From assembly GCA_039090855.1 (NCBI GenBank), contig CM077016.1, positions 52,811,936-52,875,935 on the forward strand: a stretch of DNA of 64,000 nucleotides. Reading direction: 5' to 3'. Both the position numbers and the translations under genes were made by a program. Every line of letters starts with the position of its first letter. The first letter of the stretch is position 1. The notes under the pieces were generated by a model, which ran no database searches, had not been told where the DNA came from, and saw only the letters and a program-made list of their open reading frames with translations. The DNA comes from Macrothele yani (Eukaryota; Arthropoda; Arachnida; Araneae; Macrothelidae). This document shows positions 54,110 to 64,000 of this stretch, piece by piece.

Positions 54110-55605
54110 TGATTTGTGTTGTCATTGTCCCTAAAAAGAAGTGCTATTTCAGACAATATTAATAGCAGAATCATAAAAGACTCAATCTCTATTTTAGTAC
54201 CACTTATAACACATATTATTAATCTGAGTTTTTATTCAGGTCAGTTTCCTGACAGTCTGAAAATCACTAAGGTTATTCCTATTTTTAAAAAGGGAGATAG
54301 GGAATCTACCTGTAATTACAGACCGATATCTTTGTTACCCATTTTGAGTAAGATTTTTGAAAGGTCTATTCACAGCAGAATGGTTGATTTTTTACACACC
54401 CATTGTATGCTCTCTTTGGAACAGTTTGGTTTCCAAAGAAACAGATCTACTAAAATGGCTGTTGCTAAGTTGTCAAACTTCATTTTCGAAGCACTAGATG
54501 ACAGTTATTACACTATTTGTGTTTTTATTGATTTCCAAAAAGCTTTCGACACGGTAAATCACAACATTCTGTTACATAAATTACCCAAATACGGTTTTCA
54601 TGGCAGAATTCTTTCCCTCTTAATGAGCTACCTCTCTCATCGCAAACAGTATGTCACTGCAAATAAAATAAACTCTGATCTACTTAATATTTCATGTGGA
54701 GTGCCTCAAGGTTCGGTATTGGAACCGTTACTGTTCCTGTTATATATTAATGACCTTCCTCTGTGCCTGCAATCAACTCATGATTTGCATAAGTTACAGA
54801 TAAAGATCAATAATGATCTATAAAATTTATCTCATTGATTATGCTCTAACAAATTATCACTTAATATTCTAAAAACCAACACCGTATATTTCCGAAACGT
54901 TCATAAAAGAGAGGACATAAATAAATTTCCAGTCAGGATTAATGATCTCCCCTTAAAATTGTTGGACAAAGTTCAGTATCTTGGTATTTGGTTTGATGAA
55001 TTCTTTAACTGGAATACACATCTTCAGTTTGTTTTAAAAAGTTTCCTTACAGGTTGGTCTGCTTGGTAAAATTAAGCATCTCTTCCCTATCAATGTCTTA
55101 AAAACATTTTACTATGCTTTTATTTATATCCATCTCTCCTATTGTCTGGAATCTTGGTATTCAAATATAAGGGCAAACAATAAGTTATGCTTGCTCAAAT
55201 TATAGAAGAAATCTGTTTGCTATATGCTGAACACAGATTACATGTCTCATTCAAAACCATTATTTCTAAAACTAAATATTATAAAAATTCATGAAATTTT
55301 TACCTTGAAACTAGGTATCATGTTTTTTTAAAATAATGCATCTTAAACTGCCTATTTTTCAATCTGACATCAAATATCTGGATTATTCTATCTTCAGATC
55401 TGTTGCTAACGACAAATTATGTCAGCCGTGTGTTAGACTTAATTATGGTTTAAATAGCATACTGTATAAAGCCATAATCCTATGGAATAATCTCCCAGAG
55501 AGCATCAGATCCCTGGAAAATATCAAAAAGTTTTCCTTGTCTCTGCGAAATTACATTGTAAATCACCCTGATCTCCATAACGAATCTCAACCCTATCATT
55601 AAATT
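54110..55605 (+). pseudogene. Non-LTR (jockey/CR1-type) reverse transcriptase relic
   Basis: 54116-54823 carries the finger and palm regions of a LINE reverse transcriptase: KITKVIPIFKKGDRESTCNY, RPISLLPILSKIFE, the catalytic Asp in CVFIDFQKAFDTVNH, and ISCGVPQGSV followed by LLYINDLP. The segment with the second catalytic motif (YADD type) is missing between INDLPLCLQ and the following LHKLQIKINNDL. Thumb-region pieces (VQYLGIWFDEFFNWNTHL; KTFYYAFIYIHLSYCLESWY) follow in several frames. The C-terminus (IILWNNLPESIRSLENIKKF) is in 55336-55602. No endonuclease is present (5' truncation). This LINE is unrelated to the RTE copies; I cannot separate the jockey and CR1 clades by eye. Confidence 0.87.
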
Positions 55606-55860
55606 GTAGTTCCAAGCATGCTGCTAACAGTGGTGCTTCTGTTATAACCATCTTACTTGCTTTCATATATGCCATATGTTTTATTCTTTTTCTTACATCT
55701 GATAGGGGGAATCGCCTTACAACCAATGTGTTCAGATTCCTCCTTGTGTATTGCATTTTCATATAACTGTAAGTTTTAAATGTGTGCAATAAATAATTGT
55801 TGTATTGTATGTAAATGAGAAATCCTGTTGCCTGGCTGTACATGTACAAAAAAAAAAAAA

Positions 55861-57179
55861 GGAAACACTTTAGACTTTGGCTCTCTGTCTTCTGCTTCAA
55901 CCAACGCGCGGATGGAATCACAGGAGAAACGTTTCGCGATAGGTGGCGCTGCAGCTGCGTCGCCGTCGTTTGCTCCTTCGCTGCGTGCGCTACATAATTG
56001 GTGTGTGGCTTGTGCGGGACGAGTGTTAAGGACCCGAAATATGCGGCGTAGGTTATTTTTTAAAGGAATGGGTTTATGGAATGTGAGTAGTTCAGGTGTT
56101 GTTAAATATTTATAACGACAGAAAAGAAGTGTTTCCTCCTCATTGAGAACCTGTCTATCTAGTACGAATACTGAAGTGGAAAACATTACATACTAGGGAA
56201 GAACTGTTTGATGATACCAATCATCACCTGAAAACAGTGTTCAGAGGAAAGACAACTTCGTCGGAATAAATATTCTAGAATGTGGTCTGCCAAGTAGTTT
56301 TTGTGAATTCCATTAGATAATGTGCGTTTGAGGGGCCGCCAGTCGCTCTCAACACCTTGAGTATGCGCCCCAGTAGTTGGATCAATGAAATTGAGCGAGT
56401 GGTTGACTGACAGATGTTGGAAAGCACAGGATGGGAGGTTGCTGTACGCAGCCCATTGATCCGTCATTACAATACTTCCAGGTCGAACATGTTTCTGGAT
56501 GAGCAGCAGCAATGTCTGAGCAGAGCTGTACCCTGAATCGTTTAGAATCACGTTCAAAGATGCCAAGGATCCAGGTGCCCTCAACGAGACGACCACAATT
56601 ATTCCTCCAGCTTCCCAAATTTCGCCTCGTCCACTGCTACGATTACACCAGGGCCTGCAAGCTGTCCTTCGACTTGTTCGTAGGCTACCATAAACTGTGA
56701 GACTAGTTCTCTGCAAGACTGATAATAGTCGCTGACTGTCGCAGAGGATGTGGAAACCCCACCCTGGGAAGATTCCTCAAATGCATCATCGTAGGAAAAA
56801 GCCTTTGCCGAAACAATCTACGAGAGTCATCACCTTATCAAGAGGAATACAAGCAGCTTCAAACCACGTCCCAAGTAAGCGGGAACACTGCTCACTTTTC
56901 CCTGTAATGTGATTCTTCCTACACCTGAATTGTCCTAAACGATGACACATACTCACTCGCAAACTCATTGGATGACTTGTGGAACATCTTCGTTTGGTTG
57001 GAAGCACAGCTCACGCACGGAGCAAAGAGCGATTACGCAACACACACAGCGCGGGAGTAAACAGAGTACAAGCAAGCAGCGGTAGCGCCACCTATTGGTA
57101 CACGTGTCATTTCCCATGATGCTATCCGCGCTTTGGTTGAAGCAGACGACAGGGGGCCGAAGTCTAAAATGAACCCCCC
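55861..57179 (-). mobile_element. Merlin-type DNA transposon
   Basis: 1319 bp. Inverted ends of about 100 bp share TTTAGACTT, then CTGTC.TCTGCTTCAACCAA and, further in, ATAGGTGGCGCT. The ends begin GGAAACAC and GGGGGGTTC. Flanking A-runs (AAAAAAAA and AAAAAAAC) could be the 8-bp duplication. Confidence 0.85.
56186..57007 (-). pseudogene. Merlin transposase (IS1595/ISXO2-like DDE), frameshifted
   Basis: The catalytic segment lies in 56186-56716: IVMTDQWAAYSNLPSCAFQH (second Asp in MTDQWAAY), NHSLNFIDPTTGAHTQGVES (Glu in GVESDW) and the C-terminal KNYLADHILEYLFRR. The FVEGTWILGIFERDSKRF strip that normally precedes it is in another frame (56382-56618). The first Asp motif (DESKFG-type) is degraded near 56640. 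N-terminal fragments (56786-57007) are too broken to align with confidence. Family members are 250-300 residues. At least three frame changes make this copy inactive. Confidence 0.85.
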
Positions 57180-57210
57180 AAAAAAACAGCAAAATTAGTA
57201 ATAGTAGCTA

Positions 57211-58156
57211 CAGGGTGTCCCACTCGTTACCAAACCCAGCATTTCTTTAATAATATTAACACCAATAAAGATATTGCACCAAAATTTGAAGTGGACTTAC
57301 CTCATTTCGTGAGAAATGTAATGACATCACAACATGAGCTGGAAGTGGCCACCATTTGTGTCCAGACAGCATTGAACCCGGGGCTATCCACCAAACAGCC
57401 AGATTGCTCCTTAGTGGCAGACACATTCCTAAGTGTGGCACCATTGAAAAGCAGTCTGCCAGCCAGCCGGACTCGCCTCTCCACTGCTTTGTTATGTCAT
57501 TTCGCTGAGCGTGTCTACACAATACGGTTGTTGACAGAGTGCTCATGGCTGTTCACGTACGTGTGAAAATGTATCTGTATACTCTGGAGGAGTGTTTATT
57601 GTTTGCACTTATTGGAAAACAGAATCGATAAAATTTTGTCAGCAGCAATTCCTGGAGTGGTTTGCAGGGAGACATCTGCCGAGAAAGTCCACCATTTGGG
57701 CATTGTCGAAGAAATTGGAAATGAAGGGGACTTTATCAGATGACCATGCAGGAGGTCGTCCACAAATATCCGAGGAAACGATCCAGTATGTAAAGGACCG
57801 ACTACTTGTGTCTCCCAGTAAGTCACTTCGCCAACTGTCACAGGAAATAGGGTTGTCCAAAAGCACTTATCAACGTGCTGTGAAAAAGCGAAGCTTCATG
57901 CGTGCTGTATCTCTGTGGTCCATAAACTGAAAGAGTCTGACCATGTGAAATGAGTGACATACTGTTGATGGTTTCAGACATTTCTTCAGGAAATTCTGAG
58001 CATTCTCTACTACACGTTCAAAGCTGTTTGAATGCAAATGGTGGCCACTTCCAGCACATGTTGTGATGTCATCGCATTTCGCACGAAACGAGGTAAGTCT
58101 ACTTCAAATTTCGTTGCAATATCTTCATTGGTGTTAATATTATTAAAGAAGACCCT
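57211..58156 (+). mobile_element. Mariner-superfamily element with long inverted repeats
   Basis: TA at 57209-57210 and 58157-58158. The ends start CAGGGT, and about 120-150 bp of inverted repeat share CTTTAATAATATTAACACCA, TTTGAAGT.GACTTACCTC and GGAAGTGGCCACCATTTG. 946 bp, internally deleted. Confidence 0.85.
57546..58060 (+). pseudogene. Transposase N-terminal helix-turn-helix (DUF4817 type), truncated
   Basis: ATG 57546 (MAVHVRVKMYLYTLEECLLF) starts one frame. After a frameshift near 57600 the next continues FCQQQFLEWFAGRHLPRKST, IWALSKKLEMKGTL, GGRPQISEETIQYVKDRLLV and SPSKSLRQLSQEIGLSKSTY, a two-helix-turn-helix region typical of this mariner-related family. It then runs through HKLKESDHVK, a stop, and WFQTFLQEI. 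The next residues belong to the extreme C-terminus (CLNANGGHFQH-type, 58025-58060), so the catalytic DDE/D domain is deleted. Confidence 0.8.
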
Positions 58157-58339
58157 GTATTACAGGGGTGTGTTGACCCAGGTGACGTTTGATACCATTC
58201 ATTGGGTGTTAGCTTCACAAAAGTATTTTTTAGCTAAAATGGCACCTCCACAAAAAAATCATGAATTGTAACTGCATCTTCACAAAATATTACTAGTAAA
58301 TTTAATTTAAAACCAAAAATTTTTCTTTAAATTCTTGTT

Positions 58340-58760
58340 CCAGTTGAAGAATTTTGATCTTCATTTCCTCTGAGTTCCTTTGGTTTTTTACAGTTGTTTC
58401 TGGCAGATTTCAGTCAAGGCCTGTTCTCAGTGTTTAGAAGGAATATCAAAAGTTCCGTTTCCTCCTGAAGAATTTAAAATTCTGTTGCCAGGCAACTACA
58501 GCAGAAAACAAAGTAGCATATTTGGCTAATAAAGAAACATACAGAAATACAATAGACAAGATGGAAAGAAAGAATGTTGTATATGAAATTCCACTTAATT
58601 GTTCAGTAATTAATTATATTAAACAAATGTCTCAAAAATTGGAAATCAAAATTAAGGAAAATCAAATGGCTATTAATAACAAAGATCAAAATAGTGTATT
58701 AGCAGATCATATGCAGTTATGCAAGTGTAAACCTTTATGGGGAAAAAAATAAAATTTCTG
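58340..58760 (+). pseudogene. Penelope-like element relic, GIY-YIG region
   Basis: 58522-58752 reads MERKNVVYEIPLNCSVINYI and KQMSQKLEIKIKENQMAINN, then KDQNSVLADHMQLC. This is a degraded GIY-YIG nuclease: the usual YKI/YEIPC-CG-YIG-T-R-L pattern with the GIY-YIG core damaged. The upstream 58340-58450 (CAGATTTCAGTCAAGGCCTG, TGTTTAGAAGGAATATCAAA) matches, inverted, 62995-63125 beside the other Penelope relic. This supports the same family on opposite strands. Confidence 0.68.
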
Positions 58761-59274
58761 ACTATGAATCTCATAAAAACAAGAGACTAATTAAAGAAAC
58801 TTATTACATCCAAAAAAAAAAAAAAGCAGTGCCATCAATGAGCCTTCAAAACTAATTAATAGGTGGTGTTTTAAACAACTTAATTACAACTATAGAATTA
58901 CAAAATAAACTATGAAAACTTTTCAGTTTATTACATGGCTGCCATTCTTCCATCCTGGGGACGTCGATTTCCGTCTTTTGAAGATTTTGGCCACCTGTTA
59001 TTCTTGTTAGAATATTTTTAGATTCTGTTTTCGTTCCCCCCCCCGAAAGTTGTGTGTTTCTGTAATCATTGAAATTGTGGAGTTGTACCAAATGTTTTAA
59101 AAGTGATCAAAATGTTCTAAAAAGTTCATTGCGATTGCACACCTGCCAAATTCAAGTGTATTGAAGCCGGAGGGACTTATTTTGGATAAAAAACCAAAAC
59201 AAATTATAATTTCTTGTTTCTGTTTCATTTTACAGACCCAGTCTTAAAAATTCTTTGCTGTACTGTGTATATAT

Positions 59275-62081
59275 CATCATCATCATCATCATTGTCAACC
59301 ATTATCAATCCACTGCTGGACGAAGGTCTCCCCAAGTTTCCTCCACAACGGTCTGTCTTGTGCCAGTCTCCTCCATGTCACCCCTGCATACTTTCGAATT
59401 TCATCCACCCATCTCCCATGTGGTCTTCTTCTGGGTCTTTTCCTGTCCCTTGGAATCCAATCTAAAATTTCGGCTGTCCATCGATGATCTGTCCTTCTGG
59501 CAGTATGTCCAGCCCATTGCCATTTCAGGGATTTAACTCTGATCATGATGTCTTCCACTCTTGTCATTTTTCGGATCCACGAGTTTCTCTTCTTATCTCT
59601 CCTGGTTACACCAAGCATGCACCTCTCCATGCTACTTTGAGTTGTCTGCAGCCTTTGTATGTCTCTTTTAGTTAAGGTCCACGTCTCTGCACCATACGTA
59701 AGCACTGGAAGGATGCATTGATCAAACACTTTTCTTTTAAGACATAATGGCATATTGCTCTTGAAAATTATGCTGTTTCTTCCAAAAGCTCTCCAGGCAA
59801 GTTTTGTACGCCGATTAATTTCTTCATCAATGTGACCCTCACTTGATATCTGCTGTCCAAGATAAACGTACGTGTCTGTTATCTCCAGCTTTTCTCCATC
59901 AATCGATAAATCTTCATTTCTTGTAAAAGCATTGAACATCACTTTTGTCTTCTGAAAGTTCATTTTTAATCCCACTTCTTTACTCTTGTCAGCAAGTTCC
60001 TGGATCATACTCTGCAGCTCTGATGGGGTAGTTGCAAAAATGACTACGTCATCAGCAAAACGAAGGTGGGTTAGATAATCTCCATTAATCTTTATCCCCT
60101 TGTTTTCCCAGCTCAGTGACTGAAAAACACCCTCCAATGTGGCATTAAAGAGCTTCGGAGATATGGTGTCACCTTGTCTCACTCCCTTTCCAATTTTTAC
60201 GTGTGTTGTATTTTCAAACAGCCTAATCTTTGCACTTGCATTTTCATAGATGTTATTAATAATATTAATGTATGCATCTTCAATACCGCAGGATTTCAGA
60301 GCCATTGTAACTGCTGATGGTTTCACCGAATCAAAGGCTTTTTCATAATCGATAAAAGCCATGCACAATGGAAGTTCATATTCCCTCGCTCTTTCAATTA
60401 GTTCTCTCAGCACGTGGATATGATCTATTGTGCTGTAGCCACTCCTGAATCCAGCTTGTTCTCTCGGTTGAGCCATGTCCAGTGTTACCTTCAAGCGGTG
60501 TGAAAGAACTTTAGTGAAGATTTTATAAACTACTGATAGGAGGCTGATAGGTCTGTAGTTTCCGAGATCCTCAATGTCACCTTTCTTATGTAGCAGGATC
60601 ATTGTAGCGGTGTTCCAATCCTCAGGAATCTTTCCTTCATTAAGGCATCGAGTGAAAATTTGGGCGAGTACTGTTTCGATTTCTCCACTTGCTTCTTGTA
60701 TGATGTCTACAGTAATTCCATCTTCTCCTGGAGCTTTTCCTCGCTTCATGTTCTTGATTGCATGTGCAACTTCTGCTGGAAGGACTGGAGGAACTCTGGT
60801 ACTGGTATCTTTCATGATGTCTGGAGTGCATATATCATCCCTTTCATATAATTTGGAGTAGAAATCTTTCACTCTTGTCAAAATTTCGCCTCTATTTCTT
60901 GTTACAGAACCATCTTCTTTTCTCAGTGCCATAATCTGTTTTCTTCCCTTACTGAGATGTCCCTTTGCTATCTTTAGGCTTTGGTTGTTTTCAATTGCTT
61001 TCCTCACTAGTTCACAGTTGAATTTCCTTACGTCTTCAGTGATACTTTTTCTTACTGTCTTGCATAGCTCTATATATTCCACTTTGGAAGTCACATCTTT
61101 TTTAGTTGTCCTCATCTCTCTTCTTTTTTGCATCAACATTTTGGTTTTTCCTGATAATTTGTTCACATGCAACTTGTTCTTAGACCCAGCTAATTTTGTT
61201 GCTGTTTCCATAAGAGCTTTGGTTACTTTTCTGTTAACTTCAGAGATGTCCACTTCTTCCGATGTTAGGCCTTCTAAAGCAGAGAACCTGTTCTTCAGTT
61301 CTAACTTGAAGGTATTATGGTGTTTTTTAAGGTTGGTTATGTCAATAGATTTTGTTTGTCCTATGAGCTTGCCACGTTCAAGTTTAGTGTTGAGGTGCAT
61401 CTTACATCTCACCAATCTATGGTCACTACCTGTGTTGAACTTGTTTAGCACACTGCAGTCTTCTATGACGAATTTTTTGTTACACATAATAAAATCAATT
61501 TCACTTGTCGTCCCATTTGGATGTCTCCATGTCCATTTCCTGTGTGGCTTTTTCTTGAAGAAGGAGTTCAAGATGAAAAACCCTTCTGCCTCTGCAAACT
61601 CAACGAGAGTATTTCCACGCTGGTTTCTGTTGCCATGACCGAATTTACCTACTGAAGTTTCATTCTGTTGCCGTTGCCCTATTTTTGCATTGAAATCTCC
61701 CATAATGATTTTCAAGTGCTGCTTACCTTTATTATTTAGATGACAAATTTCCTCATAAAATTCTTCAATTTCTTCTTCAGGATGACTTGTGGTGGGTGCA
61801 TAAGTTTGAATAATCTGAGCCTGGTATCTTTTCGATAGTTGGATAACAAGTCGTGCAGCTCTGTCAGAGGAACTTTCAACTTCTACAACTTTGTCCTTCA
61901 GTTTCTTGTTTATTATAAATCCAACACCACTAGTTCTGCCAGTATCTGTCCCACGATAGTAGAAGAGATGTCCACTTTTCAGTTCTATGAGATCTTCTCC
62001 TTTTCTCCTTACCTCACTTAGCCCCACGATGTCCCACTTGATCCTTTGTAGTTCCTCTTCCAATTCAAGAAGCCTTGACCT

Positions 62082-62082
<1 letters not shown>
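59275..62082 (-). mobile_element. RTE-type LINE, copy 3, 5'-truncated, coding frame open
   Basis: 12-bp duplication CTGTGTATATAT (59263-59274 and 62083-62094). The 3' tail is (ATC)n at 59275-59292 on the plus strand. The 5' truncation lies within about ten bases of that in copy 2. 2808 bp. Confidence 0.94.
59295..62082 (-). CDS. RTE endonuclease-reverse transcriptase, uninterrupted frame
   Basis: The only undamaged long frame of the window (943 codons if read from an ATG at 62126 in the flanking TA tract; about 928 belong to the element). Residue numbers count from that ATG. Endonuclease about 15-240: the second metal-site motif GDFNAKIG at about 143-150 and SDHRLV at about 234-239. Linker 250-430 (basic, helical). 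Reverse transcriptase about 490-740: GNYRPISLLSVVYKIFTKVL, GFRSGYSTIDH, FIDYEKAFDS (catalytic Asp at about 593), GVRQGDTISPKLF, and LRFADDVVIFA (FADD at about 690). C-terminal domain to 943 with paired basic stretches, ending QQWIDNG. The N-terminal endonuclease strand with TYN, present in copy 1, is cut off by 5' truncation, so nicking activity is doubtful. No natural start codon is visible within the element's 5' end. Confidence 0.93.
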
Positions 62083-62112
<30 letters not shown>

Positions 62113-62479
62113 TTCCCCCGTGTCACATTAATCGATATAGCCCAACTCCTTACATTGTATCTCGATTTTCAGTCTTGGCGTAAGCACTTCAGTGGCACCC
62201 GTGGTTTAGTAACTGGCAACAGTATGAGGAACCTGGCAACAAAATTAAAACTCTTCAGAAGTAAACAAAACTGATATCCCTACTAGTTAACTTTTTTATG
62301 GGATTTATCTAGGTAAATTCTTAAAATTTCTGCAGATTTTTGGAGACAACTCCTCTCCTTTGTCAGGCAGTCTTTCGTTCAATTTCCAACATGGTCTTCG
62401 GTTATGATTAACATTGACGGTTACGGCGATCTTGCAAAATGTCTTACCAGATGTTAGGCAGTGAAAACCCCTTACAGTA

Positions 62480-63125
62480 ATTAATGATGAAGTTGGTATT
62501 TTCCAATTTCAAGTCCCTCATTCAATTTTTGCTTCAGGAAGTTGGATTGATGTCCGACGATAGTCAGAGAGTCCCAGTCCATGCGGTGTCCGGTTTCTGT
62601 AACGTGTCTGTTTAATCCTGTCTTGTTTGAAATTTTTTTGGTATTGCTGCCTTGTGCTCCGCGATGCGAGTTTCCAGCCTACGATCTGTTTCTCCTATGT
62701 AGTATTTTCCACAGCTGCAGGTTACTTTATAAATGACTCCTTGCATTTTTAACAAGTTTTTTTTTTTTTTATCTTGTTTGAGTAATTTATCTATTTCCTT
62801 TTTTGGGTAGTTATTTTCTGTTAGCATTACTTCCAGATCATCCATGTGGGCTTTTTTCATATCTTCTAAGCAGACCAAATTATTTATTTTTTCTAAAAAT
62901 TGGTTTGCAACATTTTTCTTCATTGAATATGGATGAGAGGAGGTCAAAATCTAGTATTTTTGCTCCTCTTATCCATATGTAAAGATGAGTTTGATTTACT
63001 GATATTCCTTCTAAACATTGAGAACAAGCTTTGACTGAAATCTAGGGGGACAGAAATGTGTGTAAAAAACCAAAGGAACTCACAGGAAAGGAAGATTAAA
63101 TAAAAATTATTGAACTGGAACTCAA
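62480..63125 (-). pseudogene. Penelope-like element, C-terminal part with GIY-YIG nuclease
   Basis: 62612-62947 reads a helical stretch (VANQFLEKINNLVCLEDMKK), then a lysine-rich linker, then the GIY-YIG domain: GVIYKVTCSCGKYYIGETDR followed by RLETRIAEHK. Cys-x-Cys-Gly before YYIG is typical of Penelope elements. A frameshift in an A-run near 62620 moves the rest (KTGLNRHVTETGHRMDWDSL and on to KLNEGL) into another frame, to about 62510. The reverse transcriptase core is missing. The shared non-coding stretch at 62995-63125 lies upstream. Confidence 0.82.
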
Positions 63126-64000
63126 ATTTAAATAAATATATCTGGGTAAAGCCTTGAATAAGTGATTTAATACCTTATAAGAAAAAATGTTTTGTGGTAA
63201 GAGAACTCTTAAATATATTGTTGTGTTTAACTAACATGCTTTTTTGTAAGGGTGGATGGCATTCAGACTCTGATGCCAAAATATTTTTGTTAAAATAAAG
63301 TTTTACTGAAAATATTTTGTGAAGATACCATTACAGTTTAAAATATTTTTGTAAAGATACTGTCCATTGTTATCAACTGCCACCTGAATCAGCCCATGCT
63401 TACACTATATTGGTGTGGCTGGAGGTTGTAAGCATTAGCAAATATTTTGTGACCTAGGGCTGGAAAATTACCTGGTTCCTAGAAATAAGGTGCTGCCCTC
63501 TTAGTTTTTTTTTCTACAAATTTTGTTATTTGCAGTTAATACTGTAATTTCCGTAGTATAATCCACAGATTATCTGCTAAAAGTTATAAGTTTAGGTTCT
63601 GCAGGTAATACACTGCTATAAAAAAGTTTTGCGCCACTTTAATTTTTTAAAATTCTGTGTGATGTCAAAATAGCCGGTGATATATTGAAAAAGTATTGAG
63701 ACTGTGTTAATGAAAGGAGAAATGCAAAAACATGGAAATAAATGCAGAAAACTGCAAAGAGGTGGCAATTTGTTGGTTGTCTTTTGTTTTTACTTATGAG
63801 CATTTTGACAGAAAATACGCAACACAACGAAGGCGGGGTACTATTTGCACTCGCAGAAGCCTGCATGGGAAGACAGCTGAGCTATTCCACTGTATGTAAT
63901 TGTTGTCTACTTGGTAAAGTAATAATTGGTGAATCGGATTCATCAGCTTTGTTGCATTAATCCCATTAGTTTTCAAGGCATCGTACTGCAATATCGCAGT
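63126..64000. other. Unassigned AT-rich end of window
   Basis: Short frames only. AAAAAAGTTTTGCGCCAC near 63617-63637 resembles the sort of sequence seen near Tc1-type ends, but no partner end lies in the window. Confidence 0.35.

Noticed and set aside
62083..62126. N-terminal MTRGKYIYIYIYIH as a real start of the RTE protein
   Set aside because: It is translation of the flanking TA microsatellite and target duplication. The element starts at about 62082.

Overview
This 64 kb window looks like repeat-rich nuclear DNA of an arthropod. The evidence is the transposon content: Tc1/mariner, piggyBac, P-like (THAP), Merlin, hAT, an RTE-type LINE, a jockey/CR1-type LINE and Penelope relics, plus several short tRNA-headed or tRNA-containing elements. 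I cannot name the species. I see no convincing intact host protein-coding gene and no bacterial-style gene organisation. Nearly every long reading frame is a transposase, a reverse transcriptase or a shadow of a repeat.

Layout. 0.2-10.5 kb: two copies of a GC-rich hAT-like MITE (one expanded into a minisatellite), a pogo/Tigger relic, two related Tc1 copies, a second hAT-type MITE and a four-level nest at 6.6-9.6 kb. 10.8-14.9 kb: full-length but broken RTE LINE, split by a tandem miniature LTR element. 15.9-19.1 kb: a third Tc1 copy, then an unrelated Tc1 relic whose helix-turn-helix segment is amplified into an 82-bp tandem array, itself split by a second miniature LTR element. 19.1-20.4 kb: hAT (ZBED-like) transposase relic. 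22-28 kb: THAP reading frame, piggyBac transposase relic, and a nearly intact Tc1-like element. 28-38 kb: a 195-bp tandem array, a small hAT MITE and a large P-like (THAP) transposase bounded by inverted end repeats. 38-46 kb: foldback repeats, a hAT element with an exact 8-bp target duplication, and a deleted mariner. 46.9-50.6 kb: second RTE copy and a foldback repeat. 51-58 kb: mariner relic, jockey/CR1-type LINE, Merlin and a long-TIR mariner derivative. 58-63 kb: third RTE copy with an uninterrupted 900+ codon frame, flanked by two Penelope relics in opposite orientation.

The most interesting system is a miniature LTR retroelement (TRIM-like) seen twice. It has 180-bp terminal direct repeats, a lysine-tRNA-type primer-binding site next to the left repeat, a polypurine tract before the right repeat and exact 4-bp target duplications. 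Each terminal repeat carries a 73-nt cloverleaf-capable tRNA-like sequence with A and B boxes. This resembles in logic the plant Cassandra TRIMs, which carry 5S rRNA sequences in their LTRs, but here the passenger is tRNA-like.

A very abundant tRNA-headed SINE (about 220 bp, poly-A tail) is scattered through the window. Several copies have exact target duplications, so they are fairly recent. Element ends and target duplications were read by eye; identities were not computed.
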